Below, piece by piece: positions 24,163 through 32,824 of a stretch of 64,000 bases of DNA; position 1 is the first letter of the stretch, and each line of letters begins with the position of its first letter. The notes beneath the pieces were generated by a model, which was not told where the DNA came from, did not search any database, and saw only the letters and a program-made list of their open reading frames with translations. A program made the translations under genes and the position numbers. The DNA is from Sporomusaceae bacterium FL31 (GTDB lineage: Bacteria; Bacillota; Negativicutes; DSM-1736; Dendrosporobacteraceae): the NCBI GenBank assembly GCA_003990955.1, contig BIFV01000008.1, positions 241,066-305,065 of the forward strand, read 5' to 3'.

Positions 24163-24999
24163 TTATTCGATTGTACAGATGGCATCCGGTCTGCGTACCA
24201 GCAGAGCTACTGTTTCAAGTACGCGGAATACATGATTCATATTCGTTGGTCCCATGTAAGCAGTAACCATATCCTGGCCTAATGCAAGATTGAGATTCTG
24301 CGAGCCGGTTGCAATGACAACAGCTTTAGAACCACTGATGACATTAGAATAATGTACGCCACCGGAGATCAGTGCTTTGACCTGATCCAGCTCTAACATG
24401 CCAGTGTTGCCAAATACACGCACCATGCGGCCAAATAAAATTGGGCTTACTACCATAGCATATGGACCATAATGACCAGCTTGGCTTAACGCACCAACCG
24501 CTTTTACCACATCAGCCAAAGCAGCACCCGTTTCATTCCAGTCACTGATAGCCACTGTCTGACGATCCTTAACAGTGAATAGACCATCATGACCTAATTC
24601 TGTATTACCATTGAAGATCAGATTATCTTCCTGTACAGCAACAAAGTTACCAGCTACAGCAGCAGTGCTGACATCAATTGGCAATCCAAGATGACGGTCT
24701 GCTTCAACATCACGCCACATAATTTTAAAATCTTTATAAAGAATAGGCAAATTGATGGTTGCCCGGCGGCTAGCTTCAACAACGAAATCTTCGTTTTCGC
24801 CAACCATATCAATACCAGTCGGCGATTTGCCGCTGAATACGGAATATGGAATGCTGTACACGCCTGAGCCAAGCGGTCCAAGTACATCAATGACGCGTCT
24901 TGCAACCAGTGTACGGCGTGCAGTACTAATCACTGCATCATCAATACGGCCCCATTCGGCTTCCGTCAAAGGTGCAGCGTTGCGATCCAAGAAATCCAC
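24163..24999 (-). CDS. Family 1 encapsulin shell protein
   Basis: Forms an icosahedral protein nanocompartment with the HK97 phage-capsid fold. The 278-residue product starts DFLDRNAAPLTEAEW, the conserved N-terminal arm that lines the interior and receives cargo peptides. LGPLGSGVYSIPY (about 41), DFKIMWRDVEADRHLGLPID (about 88) and the C-terminal TAYMGPTNMNHVFRVLETVALLVRRPDAI follow, as in linocin-M18/encapsulin proteins. The GTG start at 24999 has AAGGAGGG upstream. The adjacent upstream gene encodes a ferritin-like cargo with a C-terminal targeting peptide, so this is an iron-storage or detoxification compartment. It is followed by a strong terminator. Confidence 0.95.
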   Translation of the reverse strand: MDFLDRNAAPLTEAEWGRIDDAVISTARRTLVARRVIDVLGPLGSGVYSIPYSVFSGKSPTGIDMVGENEDFVVEASRRATINLPILYKDFKIMWRDVEADRHLGLPIDVSTAAVAGNFVAVQEDNLIFNGNTELGHDGLFTVKDRQTVAISDWNETGAALADVVKAVGALSQAGHYGPYAMVVSPILFGRMVRVFGNTGMLELDQVKALISGGVHYSNVISGSKAVVIATGSQNLNLALGQDMVTAYMGPTNMNHVFRVLETVALLVRRPDAICTIE

Positions 25000-25034
25000 A
25001 ATAAATCCCTCCTTAAGAACTATATTTAAATGAT

Positions 25035-25376
25035 TTATTTTTGACCAAACATGCTTCCGATTGTTGGAACTTTGTCGTCTTGACCTTCACTGGTTACCCG
25101 CTCTTCAGGTGCAGCAGTGTGATCATGGAGAAATTTTTCCCGTTGAATTGCGTCAATGCGGGATATTAAATGCGTAATTTCCGCGACATGTTCTTTTTCA
25201 TCATCACGGATGTGAGCCAGCAAGTCTTTAACCTCAGCATCCTCAATATTGTCGATATGAGCCTGATACTGATTAATTGCCTGCAGTTCACCCATTAAAT
25301 CTTCGCGCAGCCAGATTAAAAGTTGTTCGAGCTGCGAAGCCTGAACATTCCCTGATTCCGGTTTTCCGTATGCCAC
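25035..25376 (-). CDS. Encapsulated ferritin-like cargo protein (EncFtn type)
   Basis: A 113-residue two-helix ferritin-like protein that would oxidise Fe(II) inside the shell made by the next gene. Metal-ligand pattern: E30 in REDLMGELQAINQYQ and E60-x-x-H63 in RDDEKEHV, the same 30-residue spacing as in EncFtn. A disordered linker follows. The last ten residues, PTIGSMFGQ-type, resemble encapsulin cargo-loading peptides. GTG at 25376 is preferred because AAGGAGG lies 7 nt upstream; ATG at 25382 overlaps that site. Encapsulin starts 36 bp downstream; one operon, cargo first. Confidence 0.92.
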   Translation of the reverse strand: MAYGKPESGNVQASQLEQLLIWLREDLMGELQAINQYQAHIDNIEDAEVKDLLAHIRDDEKEHVAEITHLISRIDAIQREKFLHDHTAAPEERVTSEGQDDKVPTIGSMFGQK

Positions 25377-25514
25377 AAGCATTCCTCCTTTTTCAAATCA
25401 CAATCATACCATTATTCCCAAACATGGAATATTATTACCTGTTTCGGCAATTATATTTATTTTCCTGCTATGAAAAGCCAGTTATGGAAAGTTTATCTTA
25501 AACAATATCGCCTC

Positions 25515-25543
25515 TTGTCATCACAGTAAAACTTTGTTATTAT
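25515..25543 (+). promoter_or_regulatory. Sigma-A promoter of the ComK-like gene
   Basis: TTGTCA (25515-25520), 17-nt spacer, TATTAT (25538-25543), 42 nt before the ATG at 25585. Confidence 0.7.
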
Positions 25544-25584
25544 AGAGCCATAATCGAACATACGTTCTGAAAGGAGTTCATTTC

Positions 25585-26157
25585 ATGGCTTATAAACTAC
25601 CACCCTATGATCAAATTGCCGCCATTTTACCTTGTTATTCACCACAGGGTGATCACGCTGTCGTCATTTCAACAGATGGCTTAAGCACATCCACTGTCAA
25701 TAACGTACGCACACTCATCAAGCGGTTGGCCCGCAGCCGCTCAACCGATCTGGTCGCGCTCAGAGCACATACAGCTCAAGCTACCCAGCGCAGCATTTTG
25801 CAGCCGCTGCCACTGGCTCCCGGGCTTGTCCTAGTGCCGGTTAAAGTCCGCCAGCCACGCATTAGCGGTGACAGCTGTACTGGTTATGTCAACTTTTATG
25901 CCGTTACAGATGTGACCATCTGCAAACAGCAGCCCTATCGTTCTACACTGAGCCTTGCAGGCAATACCAAGCTGCCGGTGCTCTGGTCAATAACGACCAT
26001 TAATAAGCAGCTTCAGTACGCCCGCCTAGCTCTAGATCAAATCACCATGCACCAAACTCTTCGGGAATGCCCGGCAAACTATACTGCAATTGCCACCATT
26101 GCGACAAAATTGATTGAGGTCATTTATGACATTTTAACCCTAAAACGCAAATCTTAA
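25585..26157 (+). CDS. Hypothetical protein, possibly ComK-like
   Basis: I do not firmly recognise this 190-residue protein. Parts recall the competence regulator ComK: a central LVPVKVRQPRISGDSCTGYVNF, comparable with the FPTLSSTRPQCGWISHVHV region of Bacillus ComK, and then a beta-rich LSLAGNTKLPVLWS followed by a Q-x-x-R helix (KQLQYARLA) like that of ComK (FENQVYRTAW). Length (190 versus 192) also fits. It has no membrane segment. AAGGAG precedes the ATG, under a clear promoter. Its stop overlaps the convergent gene at 26154 by 4 bp. The window also has comFC, which would fit a competence link. Alternative: an unrelated conserved hypothetical. Confidence 0.4.
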   Translation: MAYKLPPYDQIAAILPCYSPQGDHAVVISTDGLSTSTVNNVRTLIKRLARSRSTDLVALRAHTAQATQRSILQPLPLAPGLVLVPVKVRQPRISGDSCTGYVNFYAVTDVTICKQQPYRSTLSLAGNTKLPVLWSITTINKQLQYARLALDQITMHQTLRECPANYTAIATIATKLIEVIYDILTLKRKS

Positions 26158-26630
26158 TCACGCTGTTTAACAGCAATCACCTGACTATCGTGCTGCAGCA
26201 AGCTGCAAACTGTCACCATAAATTCTTCACTACTTAACCGGTTAACCGTATCCAATACATGAATAACCGATCCCCGACAAAGCGGCAGTGCTGCGCCGAG
26301 TGAACGTGAGTGATCCAAGGATCTGCAAACTTTTAACCCTGGCATATCACACTCAAGTCTGGTCAATATCACGGTTGTTAGATCTTCTGAACTGCAGTCC
26401 ACGACTACAGCATCACATTCCAAATCGGTGTTATCAATTTCCCGCATGAGATATCGGATGATCTCTTCAACTTCTTGTTCAATATTTTTTACCATAATCA
26501 AAAAAGTAACACTCGGTACCCGCATGAGCTGCGGTCTTAACAGCCAGCACCACAAATCTTTGATAAAACACCAGATGCCAAACATGGCCAGTGATACCAG
26601 TATGACACTCGCCGTATATGGAAAAAACAA
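26154..26630 (-). CDS. Membrane-anchored protein with a partial glycosyltransferase-like fold
   Basis: A 158-residue protein with one N-terminal membrane helix (about 5-35) and a cytosolic domain whose pattern VTFLIMVKNIEQEVEEIIR and ECDAVVVDCSSEDLT resembles the first strands of a GT-A (family 2) glycosyltransferase. The catalytic DxD region is replaced by a VIHVLDTVN segment, so it may be inactive or a binding module. The TTG start at 26630 is preceded only by GGGGGT inside the stem of a hairpin, so the start and expression are unsure. Function unknown. Confidence 0.55.
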   Translation of the reverse strand: MFFPYTASVILVSLAMFGIWCFIKDLWCWLLRPQLMRVPSVTFLIMVKNIEQEVEEIIRYLMREIDNTDLECDAVVVDCSSEDLTTVILTRLECDMPGLKVCRSLDHSRSLGAALPLCRGSVIHVLDTVNRLSSEEFMVTVCSLLQHDSQVIAVKQRD

Positions 26631-26664
26631 AATATCCTACCCCCTTTGTCTGGGATAGGATATT
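26631..26664 (-). terminator. Terminator of the secretin/response-regulator unit
   Basis: Stem AATATCCTA-CCCC (26631-26643) with GGG-TAGGATATT (26652-26664), one mismatch, then TTTTGTTTTTT on the minus strand. It overlaps the leader of the next gene (26154-26630). Confidence 0.65.
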
Positions 26665-26687
26665 ATACGCAGATACAAGCTTACCGG

Positions 26688-27359
26688 TTACTCCAAAAAT
26701 ACAATACGATGTTTGATGGCATACAGTACGGCCTGAGTCCGGTCAGTGACGTTAATTTTGCGAAAAATATTGGTAAGATGATTCTTGACCGTCTTCTCGC
26801 TTAGAAATAACTTTTGAGCAATTTCGTTATTGCTTAGCCCCTGGCAGATCAGTTCTAAGACTTCAATTTCCCGATAAGTGAGCCGCTCTTCCTTTCGTCG
26901 TTCGAGCATCGGTCCAGACTCTCGCTGGCGCTCCTCACGACGGTGAATTTCGCCAAACAGTTTCTTTGCCAGAGTTGGATAAATAAAGGATTCACCTTCA
27001 TAAACGGTATGAATAGCTTTTATTAGCATACTGGGTTCAATATCTTTTAACAAATAACCAGAGGCACCGGATTTTATTACCTCAATCACATAATTATCAT
27101 CGTCATGCATGGTTAATATAATGACCTTCACAGTCGAATTTTCACTGCGGAGCTTTTTAGTCACTTCCAGCCCATTCAACTTAGGCATGTTGATATCCAG
27201 TAAGATAATATCAGGAGTTAACTGCAGCGCCATGCCAACCGCTTCCTCGCCATCAACAGCCTCACCAATAACGGCCAAATCATTTTCAAATTCTAGTACA
27301 TTCCGGATTCCGGTTCTAAGCAACATATGATCATCAGCTATCAAAATATTTATTGGCAT
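26688..27359 (-). CDS. NarL/FixJ family response regulator
   Basis: Two-component response regulator of 223 residues. The receiver domain (1-120) has ADDHMLLRTG with the acidic pair, the phospho-acceptor aspartate in PDIILLDINMPKLNG (D54 region), the conserved threonine (ILTMHDD) and lysine (YLLKDIEP). The C-terminal LuxR helix-turn-helix (about 155-215) has LTYREIEVLELICQGLSNNEIAQKL and SEKTVKNHLTNIFRKI. Its kinase is not in the window. GGGGGGAG precedes the ATG. It lies 17 bp after the secretin gene, so it is likely co-transcribed. Confidence 0.95.
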   Translation of the reverse strand: MPINILIADDHMLLRTGIRNVLEFENDLAVIGEAVDGEEAVGMALQLTPDIILLDINMPKLNGLEVTKKLRSENSTVKVIILTMHDDDNYVIEVIKSGASGYLLKDIEPSMLIKAIHTVYEGESFIYPTLAKKLFGEIHRREERQRESGPMLERRKEERLTYREIEVLELICQGLSNNEIAQKLFLSEKTVKNHLTNIFRKINVTDRTQAVLYAIKHRIVFLE

Positions 27360-27375
27360 TGACCGTTCTCCCCCC

Positions 27376-28713
27376 TTATTTCACGATGTGCGCCGTTAAA
27401 AAAATCACAACTTCTGATTCATTCTTGGTGTTGTTCGAGTTGCGAAACAGCGAACCAAGGATCGGTAAGTCACCTAAGAAAGGAACCTTACTGTAATTTT
27501 TTGCTTCTTCTTTACCAATAAGACCGCCTATGACCATGGTTTCACCATCCTTGAGGCGCACTTCAGTATCGGCAGAACGTTTGTTAAAGCGGTAAGCTTT
27601 CATGGCTTCTACATAAACCGGCGAACTCACTTCTGTATGTACGGTTGCGGTAATATAGCCATCGGCGTTAATACGTGGTGTATATTTTAAAATAATCCCT
27701 GCTTCTTTATATTCAACGGAAGTCGTTGTAGTATTATCGGAAATGGTGGTTACTGATATTGGCACTTCACCACCAATATTAATCACAGCTTCTTTGCCAT
27801 TAATGGTCATGATTTTGGGCTTCGCTAAAATATTGGCTTTCCCGTCAGTCACCAATGCATTAATTTTAAATTGATAATACATCTCATATGGATATCCACC
27901 TGGGCTTTTTCCAAACCGGATAGTGCCAACCATATCTTCTTTATCGCGGGTATATTTACCTGGCTCAGTAATCGTCCCATTGCTATCATAGGTAGGAGGA
28001 TCATATTCTGGATAATTAGGAGCCTTTGACCATTCCCATTCGACACCCATATTTTTCACAGCATCGTTATTGATCGCAACAACCTGTGCTTCTAATGAGA
28101 CTTGCTGATAGGGGATATCGATTTCGGTTAGAATTTTACGAATCTGATCAACCTCACTGGGTGTACCGGAAAATATTATCGAGTTAGTTGCATCATCTGC
28201 CTTAAGTCGAGCATTAATTTGTTGATCATTTATATGAGTCTGATTATTTGTAGAATTTTTCGCAGATTGAGTTGTGACCGTCTGCGATGGCTGTCCTTGT
28301 TGTGTTGTTTGCTGGTCATCCTTAAAAACTACTCCAAGCAAATTAACAACCTCTGCTGCTTTTGCATATTGCAATTTAAAAATATTAATTTGTCCAAAAC
28401 CACGATTCATCTGCTCCGGACTACCCACTATAATAACATTATTCAATTTTTGATAATTGAGCCCTTTAGCTTTAGTAACAATATCTAATGCTGTATCAAA
28501 AGGGATCTCATTTAATTGGATGGTAATCTTCCCTGTAACCGAATCATCGGCAACAATACTGATGCCGCTCACAGCAGCTAGAGCAGTCAATACATCCCGT
28601 ACTTCGCCATTTGTTACATTCATAGTCACAGGAGTACTTACCGCAGCGCTCACAGATAAAGTTCCACTCAACAACATGATCACAACTAGCAAGTACAGTC
28701 TCATCGATCTCAT
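27376..28713 (-). CDS. Secretin (type IV pilus PilQ / type II GspD family)
   Basis: Outer-membrane multimeric channel of 445 residues. A signal peptide with hydrophobic core LYLLVVIMLLSG ends near residue 25. A STN/N0-type domain follows (VLTALAAVSGISIVADDSVTGKI, about 35-80), then one NolW/N1-type repeat (FKLQYAKAAEVVNLLGVVF, about 115-180), and the C-terminal secretin domain with GGEVPISVTT and the family signature VPFLGDLPILGSLFR. No lipobox. The ATG at 28713 follows AAGGTGG; a GTG at 28725 is an alternative. Its existence implies an outer membrane. It follows a PilP-like gene and precedes a response regulator, but no pilM, pilN, pilO is present. Confidence 0.9.
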   Translation of the reverse strand: MRSMRLYLLVVIMLLSGTLSVSAAVSTPVTMNVTNGEVRDVLTALAAVSGISIVADDSVTGKITIQLNEIPFDTALDIVTKAKGLNYQKLNNVIIVGSPEQMNRGFGQINIFKLQYAKAAEVVNLLGVVFKDDQQTTQQGQPSQTVTTQSAKNSTNNQTHINDQQINARLKADDATNSIIFSGTPSEVDQIRKILTEIDIPYQQVSLEAQVVAINNDAVKNMGVEWEWSKAPNYPEYDPPTYDSNGTITEPGKYTRDKEDMVGTIRFGKSPGGYPYEMYYQFKINALVTDGKANILAKPKIMTINGKEAVINIGGEVPISVTTISDNTTTTSVEYKEAGIILKYTPRINADGYITATVHTEVSSPVYVEAMKAYRFNKRSADTEVRLKDGETMVIGGLIGKEEAKNYSKVPFLGDLPILGSLFRNSNNTKNESEVVIFLTAHIVK

Positions 28714-28718
28714 TACAC

Positions 28719-29249
28719 TTACCACCTTCCCAGCGTTAAAGTCAGCTTGCCACTTGGTCCGGCAAGAACAACAGAATGATCATAAATTGCTGAAACTAGA
28801 TACGGACCAATGACGTCATTGACCTGATAGGATCGACTTTCAGTCTTGTACTCAATAATAGCAAGCTGTTTAGCCGCTCCTCCTACTATACCGGTTAAGC
28901 TGGGAACAGCATTTCGATCATTATTTCCCCCTAGTTGAGGCTTGTCCTGAAGATTATTCGCTTGATTCATTGCACCTGCCGACTGTTCATCCCTTTTTTG
29001 GAACCCGGCAGGAATGGCAAATGGATCTTTGAGCACAGCCTCAGCTTGATAGCCTTGTGGCATAACAGGCTGAGATGGCGCTTTATTTTTAACCGGTAAG
29101 GATTGAGCTATCTGCCCCTCATTCACTGGTAACTCAGGAGTTAAGGAAAGGGTTACAACCACCACAATAAGTGTTGCCACAACAGCAACAGCCAAAATGC
29201 GCTGCCGCGGCTCAAGATTTGCAATGAATTCTTTTAGACTCCCATTCAT
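28719..29249 (-). CDS. PilP/GspC-like inner-membrane protein
   Basis: A 176-residue protein with one N-terminal membrane helix (about 18-36, ILAVAVVATLIVVVVTLSL), a proline- and glutamine-rich periplasmic linker, and a C-terminal beta domain (about 105-176) with SLTGIVGG, LAIIEY, SYQVNDVIG and LTLTLG, the HR-type pattern that contacts secretins. GspC/PilP would link the inner-membrane assembly to the secretin. It lies just before the secretin gene. Conservation is moderate, so I call it by pattern and position. Confidence 0.65.
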   Translation of the reverse strand: MNGSLKEFIANLEPRQRILAVAVVATLIVVVVTLSLTPELPVNEGQIAQSLPVKNKAPSQPVMPQGYQAEAVLKDPFAIPAGFQKRDEQSAGAMNQANNLQDKPQLGGNNDRNAVPSLTGIVGGAAKQLAIIEYKTESRSYQVNDVIGPYLVSAIYDHSVVLAGPSGKLTLTLGRW

Positions 29250-29297
29250 TTAGTCAAACCGCCTTTAATTTCATGAATACCTTATGAACTTCTACAC

Positions 29298-29340
29298 CAA
29301 TATAAGAAAATCCTGTCATTAATTGACAGGATTATATTGG
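29298..29340. terminator. Terminator after pgi
   Basis: Nested inverted repeats: inner stem AATCCTGTCA (29309-29318) / TGACAGGATT (29324-29333), outer CCAATATAA (29298-29306) / TTATATTGG. An A-rich stretch on one side gives T's in the minus-strand transcript. Confidence 0.75.
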
Positions 29341-29345
29341 AATAT

Positions 29346-30827
29346 TTATCTTTTTATGTTGGATTTCAGAGACTTAAGTCGAGGCCCCATTAATCGCTTA
29401 TAAGCTTCAACACCTGGCTGATCAAATGCATCAACATTGGCTAATTCACCTTCGTAAGCCACTGACAGTGCCAGCATATATAATAGTTCACCTAAATGAA
29501 AGGCGTTGAGACTTGGCAGCACCAGCGTTGCATTAAACCGATCATCCGCAGCTAAAGCTTCGGCATTGGCTGCACGCGCAACATCCATGGCTTGACTCAT
29601 GCGGATTGAAGCGACTTCAGACAGTTTAGCCACTGTTGGAAACACATCCGGAATCACCGGGTCATTGATCCATTCGGATATCTTAACAAACTGAAGAACT
29701 TTATCTTTTTTGCCATCCTGATGCTGCTGGGTCTGAGCATGCATATCAGTAGTACCTACAGCCGCAATGGGCGTTCGGCCATAAAACACATCCTGACCAT
29801 TTTTATCTGTTCGCTTGCCTAGTGATTCAGCCAATAGCTGAATGTACCATTCAGCAACAGATTTTAAGTAATCTGCATAGGGCATAAACACTTCACAGCA
29901 GCGTCCGTATTTCTCAGCAGCGGTATATTTCAATGCTGCATTAAGCATAGCCGGATTATCCCAGATATTTTCGCTCTGACATGCCTCATCCATTGAACGG
30001 GCGCCCTTGAGAAAGGCCTCAATATCAAAGCCAATGCAGGCAGCCGTAATCAAACCCACTTCAGAGAAGATACTAAACCGGCCGCCAACACCATCCGGCA
30101 CACTAAACGTAGGCCAGCCTTGTTCATCAGCCAACTTTTTGAGTAAAGTGGCTTGCTCACCTTCAGCCGGATCAGTAACCGCTACCACATCGACCTGGAT
30201 TAATGGCGACTTTTTCAGTGCCTGATAAACAACCATAAAAGTTGCCATAGTATCAAGCGTAGCTCCAGATTTAGAAATGACAATCAGTGTAACCCGGTAG
30301 GGCTTGGCTGCTAAATCATATAAAGCACAAGCCGCATCAGCCTGCAGTTGAGCAACAAGCTCGGTTGTCCGCCGAGGATCAATGTTATTTCCGCTAAAAT
30401 AGAGTTTCGGATACCCATTGCGGGCAGCTGTACTAGTAGAGTTCCAAAACTCACCGCATTGGACGTCAAACAATACTTTATTCCCAAGATAAGAACCGCC
30501 AATACCGAAGGATACGACTGCATCCACTTTATTGCGTAAACTAAGGCCAAATTGTTTCAGGCGGGCAATTGATTGCGGTGAATTTAAATTCCCTTCTTGT
30601 ACATAAGGCAGCTGCGTAAACAGTACTTTCTCCGGAGTACCATCTTTGGAAAGATGACCCCTAACCTCACCTGCAATTCGCATATGGGTAATAGCTTGAT
30701 GGGCTTGCTGCAAACGATCTGCTAAATGATCAAGATCAACTTGGCTTACTTTGCCTTCGCCATACAAGTTACGATAATCAAATGTAAAGCCTGAATCCAG
30801 TACTAAACTTGCATTGTCCTTATCCAA
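29346..30827 (-). CDS. pgi: Glucose-6-phosphate isomerase
   Basis: Interconverts glucose-6-phosphate and fructose-6-phosphate; this links glycolysis to the sugar-nucleotide pools used by the next genes. At 493 residues it belongs to the longer bacterial type. The phosphosugar-binding core includes FGIGGSYLGNKV (about 105), VISKSGATLDT (about 185) and GRFSIFSEVG (about 255), with catalytic-site EWYIQLLAESLGKR (about 325). The TTG start at 30827 is chosen because GAGGTG lies 6 nt upstream; the ATG-started longer frame from 30881 has no ribosome site. A 13-bp palindrome lies in its leader (30878-30890). Confidence 0.92.
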   Translation of the reverse strand: MDKDNASLVLDSGFTFDYRNLYGEGKVSQVDLDHLADRLQQAHQAITHMRIAGEVRGHLSKDGTPEKVLFTQLPYVQEGNLNSPQSIARLKQFGLSLRNKVDAVVSFGIGGSYLGNKVLFDVQCGEFWNSTSTAARNGYPKLYFSGNNIDPRRTTELVAQLQADAACALYDLAAKPYRVTLIVISKSGATLDTMATFMVVYQALKKSPLIQVDVVAVTDPAEGEQATLLKKLADEQGWPTFSVPDGVGGRFSIFSEVGLITAACIGFDIEAFLKGARSMDEACQSENIWDNPAMLNAALKYTAAEKYGRCCEVFMPYADYLKSVAEWYIQLLAESLGKRTDKNGQDVFYGRTPIAAVGTTDMHAQTQQHQDGKKDKVLQFVKISEWINDPVIPDVFPTVAKLSEVASIRMSQAMDVARAANAEALAADDRFNATLVLPSLNAFHLGELLYMLALSVAYEGELANVDAFDQPGVEAYKRLMGPRLKSLKSNIKR

Positions 30828-30877
30828 CCCGAACACCTCGCAGCCAAAGTAAATTACTTTAAATATAACATATATAT

Positions 30878-30890
30878 TCACTACTAGTGA
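30878..30890. promoter_or_regulatory. 13-bp palindrome in the pgi leader
   Basis: TCACTA-C-TAGTGA, a perfect 6-1-6 inverted repeat about 50 bp before the TTG start of pgi. It could be an operator; no regulator is evident. Confidence 0.25.
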
Positions 30891-30962
30891 GTTTTACACC
30901 TTCCATTATAGGTAAATATTGTATATTTTTTTTATTAGCTGCATACCCGTCGTATTTGTAAT

Positions 30963-31802
30963 TTATTGACCAAGTTGTTTTAAATGATCCTGCAACGCTT
31001 CTTCCCATTGGCGCATGGGATCACCAATTGTCATATGAAGCATATAGTTCTCTAATACCGATCGACTGGGCCGTTTAGCAGGGCGAGGAAATAGGTCAGT
31101 GCTCACCGGCTCTACCTGGATATTTTTCCTTGTTAACTCGAAAATTTTGACAGCAAAATCATACCAGGTACAGTTGCCCTTGCAAGAAGCATGATACGTT
31201 CCATAAGAGTCGGTGATAATAAGATTTTGAATGACTGTCGTTAGATCTTGCGTAAATGTTGGGGAACCTACCTGATCATTGACCACTTGTAATCGCTCAC
31301 GTTCGCTTGCTAATCTCAGCATAGTTTTAACGAAATTATGGCCATCACCATACAACCAGGCTGTTCTGATAATATAATGACGTCCGAGCAATTGCTGAAC
31401 CATTTTTTCTCCCAGCAACTTCGTTTTGCCATACACATTAAGTGGATTTGTCTGATCATATTCCCGATAATCTTTGCTGGATTGTCCGTCAAATACATAA
31501 TCGGTACTTACATAAACCATTCGCGCATAATGCTGTAAACAATGTGCTGCTAGATTCTGTGTGCCAACAACATTGACCTTAAAGGCTCCATCATGATCGC
31601 CCTCCGCTCCATCAACGTTGGTATAGGCAGCACAATGAATCACAGCTGCTGGCTTGACTTGTTCAAATATGGCTTTGACCTGAGTATAATTGACAATATC
31701 CAATTGTTCTAGCGTCGGTATTATTAATTGATGCTCAGAACTCATTTGCTTACTAATTTCTCGCCCCAGCTGACCAGAACCACCAGTAACCAATATTTTC
31801 AT
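30963..31802 (-). CDS. rfbD: dTDP-4-dehydrorhamnose reductase
   Basis: Last step to dTDP-L-rhamnose: NADPH reduces the 4-keto group. The 279-residue SDR protein has the nucleotide loop TGGSGQLGREI (about 6), a middle VYVSTDYVFDG (about 100) and the catalytic YGKTKLLGE (tyrosine and lysine near 128-132). It is the last gene of rfbA, rfbC, rfbB, rfbD. AGGAGG precedes the ATG. Residues after 200 match RmlD: TWYDFAVKIF, SVLENYML. Confidence 0.95.
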   Translation of the reverse strand: MKILVTGGSGQLGREISKQMSSEHQLIIPTLEQLDIVNYTQVKAIFEQVKPAAVIHCAAYTNVDGAEGDHDGAFKVNVVGTQNLAAHCLQHYARMVYVSTDYVFDGQSSKDYREYDQTNPLNVYGKTKLLGEKMVQQLLGRHYIIRTAWLYGDGHNFVKTMLRLASERERLQVVNDQVGSPTFTQDLTTVIQNLIITDSYGTYHASCKGNCTWYDFAVKIFELTRKNIQVEPVSTDLFPRPAKRPSRSVLENYMLHMTIGDPMRQWEEALQDHLKQLGQ

Positions 31803-31823
31803 GTCAGCCTCCTTATTTCACAG

Positions 31824-32813
31824 CTACTTAGCTAGATAACAGCTGCCTTGCTTCACATTCTGCCACCACCCAGAATGTTTTAGATACCACCTTACGGTGG
31901 CCTTTATCCCATCTTCAAAGTGATAACAAGGCAACCAGTTAAGTTGAGTCCTGATTTTCTCAGCATCAATAGCATAGCGACGATCATGGCCAGGCCGATC
32001 CTTAATATGCTTAATGAGAGAAACGGGCTTTCCCATTTCGTTTAAAATGGTCTTTACAATCTCCAGGTTGGTAAATTCGTTATTGCCACCAATATTATAA
32101 ACATCACCGCTTTGTCCGTTATGCAGCACCAAATCAATAGCGCGACAATGATCTTCAACATGCAGCCAATCTCTAATTTGTAAGCCATCACCATATACCG
32201 GAATTTCTTTATCTTCAAATGCATTGGTAATCACTAACGGAATGAGCTTTTCAGGAAATTGATAGGGGCCATAATTATTTGAGCACCGTGTTATATTGAC
32301 ATTAAGCCCATATGTTTCATGATAAGCACGCACCAATAAATCCGCACCAGCCTTACTAGCAGAATAGGGACTATTCGGTGCCACGGGGGTATTCTCGGTA
32401 AAATGGCCACTTTCAGTCAATGTCCCATAAACTTCATCAGTAGACACTTGCAGATATTTCTTCACGCTATGCTTGATAGCAGCATCCAGCAGAACCTGGG
32501 TTCCCAATACATTCGTTTTGATAAAAAGCTGGGGATTTTCAATACTCCGGTCAACGTGCGATTCTGCGGCGAAATTGACGATTGCATCAACGCCATCAGC
32601 AATTGCATAGCTCACAGCATTGAAATCTGTAATGTCCCCTTTGATAAAACAATACTTTTCATTAGATCGTACATCTGCGAGATTCTCCAGATTGCCTGCA
32701 TAGGTCAGAGCATCAAGATTGATAATCTCATAATCAGGGTATCGATTAAGCATAAAGCAGATAAAATTACTGCCAATAAAACCAGCACCGCCGGTTACTA
32801 ATAATCTTTTCAT
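31824..32813 (-). CDS. rfbB: dTDP-glucose 4,6-dehydratase
   Basis: Second step of dTDP-rhamnose synthesis, using bound NAD+. The 329-residue extended SDR has [11 protein letters not shown] (about 6), NFAAESHVDRSI (about 80), STDEVYGTL (about 125, with the active-site aspartate-glutamate) and YSASKAGADLL (about 155, catalytic Tyr-x3-Lys). RCSNNYGPYQFPEKLIP is typical of RmlB. It is followed by rfbD 21 bp later. Confidence 0.96.
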   Translation of the reverse strand: MKRLLVTGGAGFIGSNFICFMLNRYPDYEIINLDALTYAGNLENLADVRSNEKYCFIKGDITDFNAVSYAIADGVDAIVNFAAESHVDRSIENPQLFIKTNVLGTQVLLDAAIKHSVKKYLQVSTDEVYGTLTESGHFTENTPVAPNSPYSASKAGADLLVRAYHETYGLNVNITRCSNNYGPYQFPEKLIPLVITNAFEDKEIPVYGDGLQIRDWLHVEDHCRAIDLVLHNGQSGDVYNIGGNNEFTNLEIVKTILNEMGKPVSLIKHIKDRPGHDRRYAIDAEKIRTQLNWLPCYHFEDGIKATVRWYLKHSGWWQNVKQGSCYLAK

Positions 32814-32824
32814 GTGAATTCATC

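Noticed and set aside
24163..24999. Prophage capsid gene
   Set aside because: HK97-like fold is shared with phages, but the paired ferritin-like cargo and absence of any phage gene favour an encapsulin.
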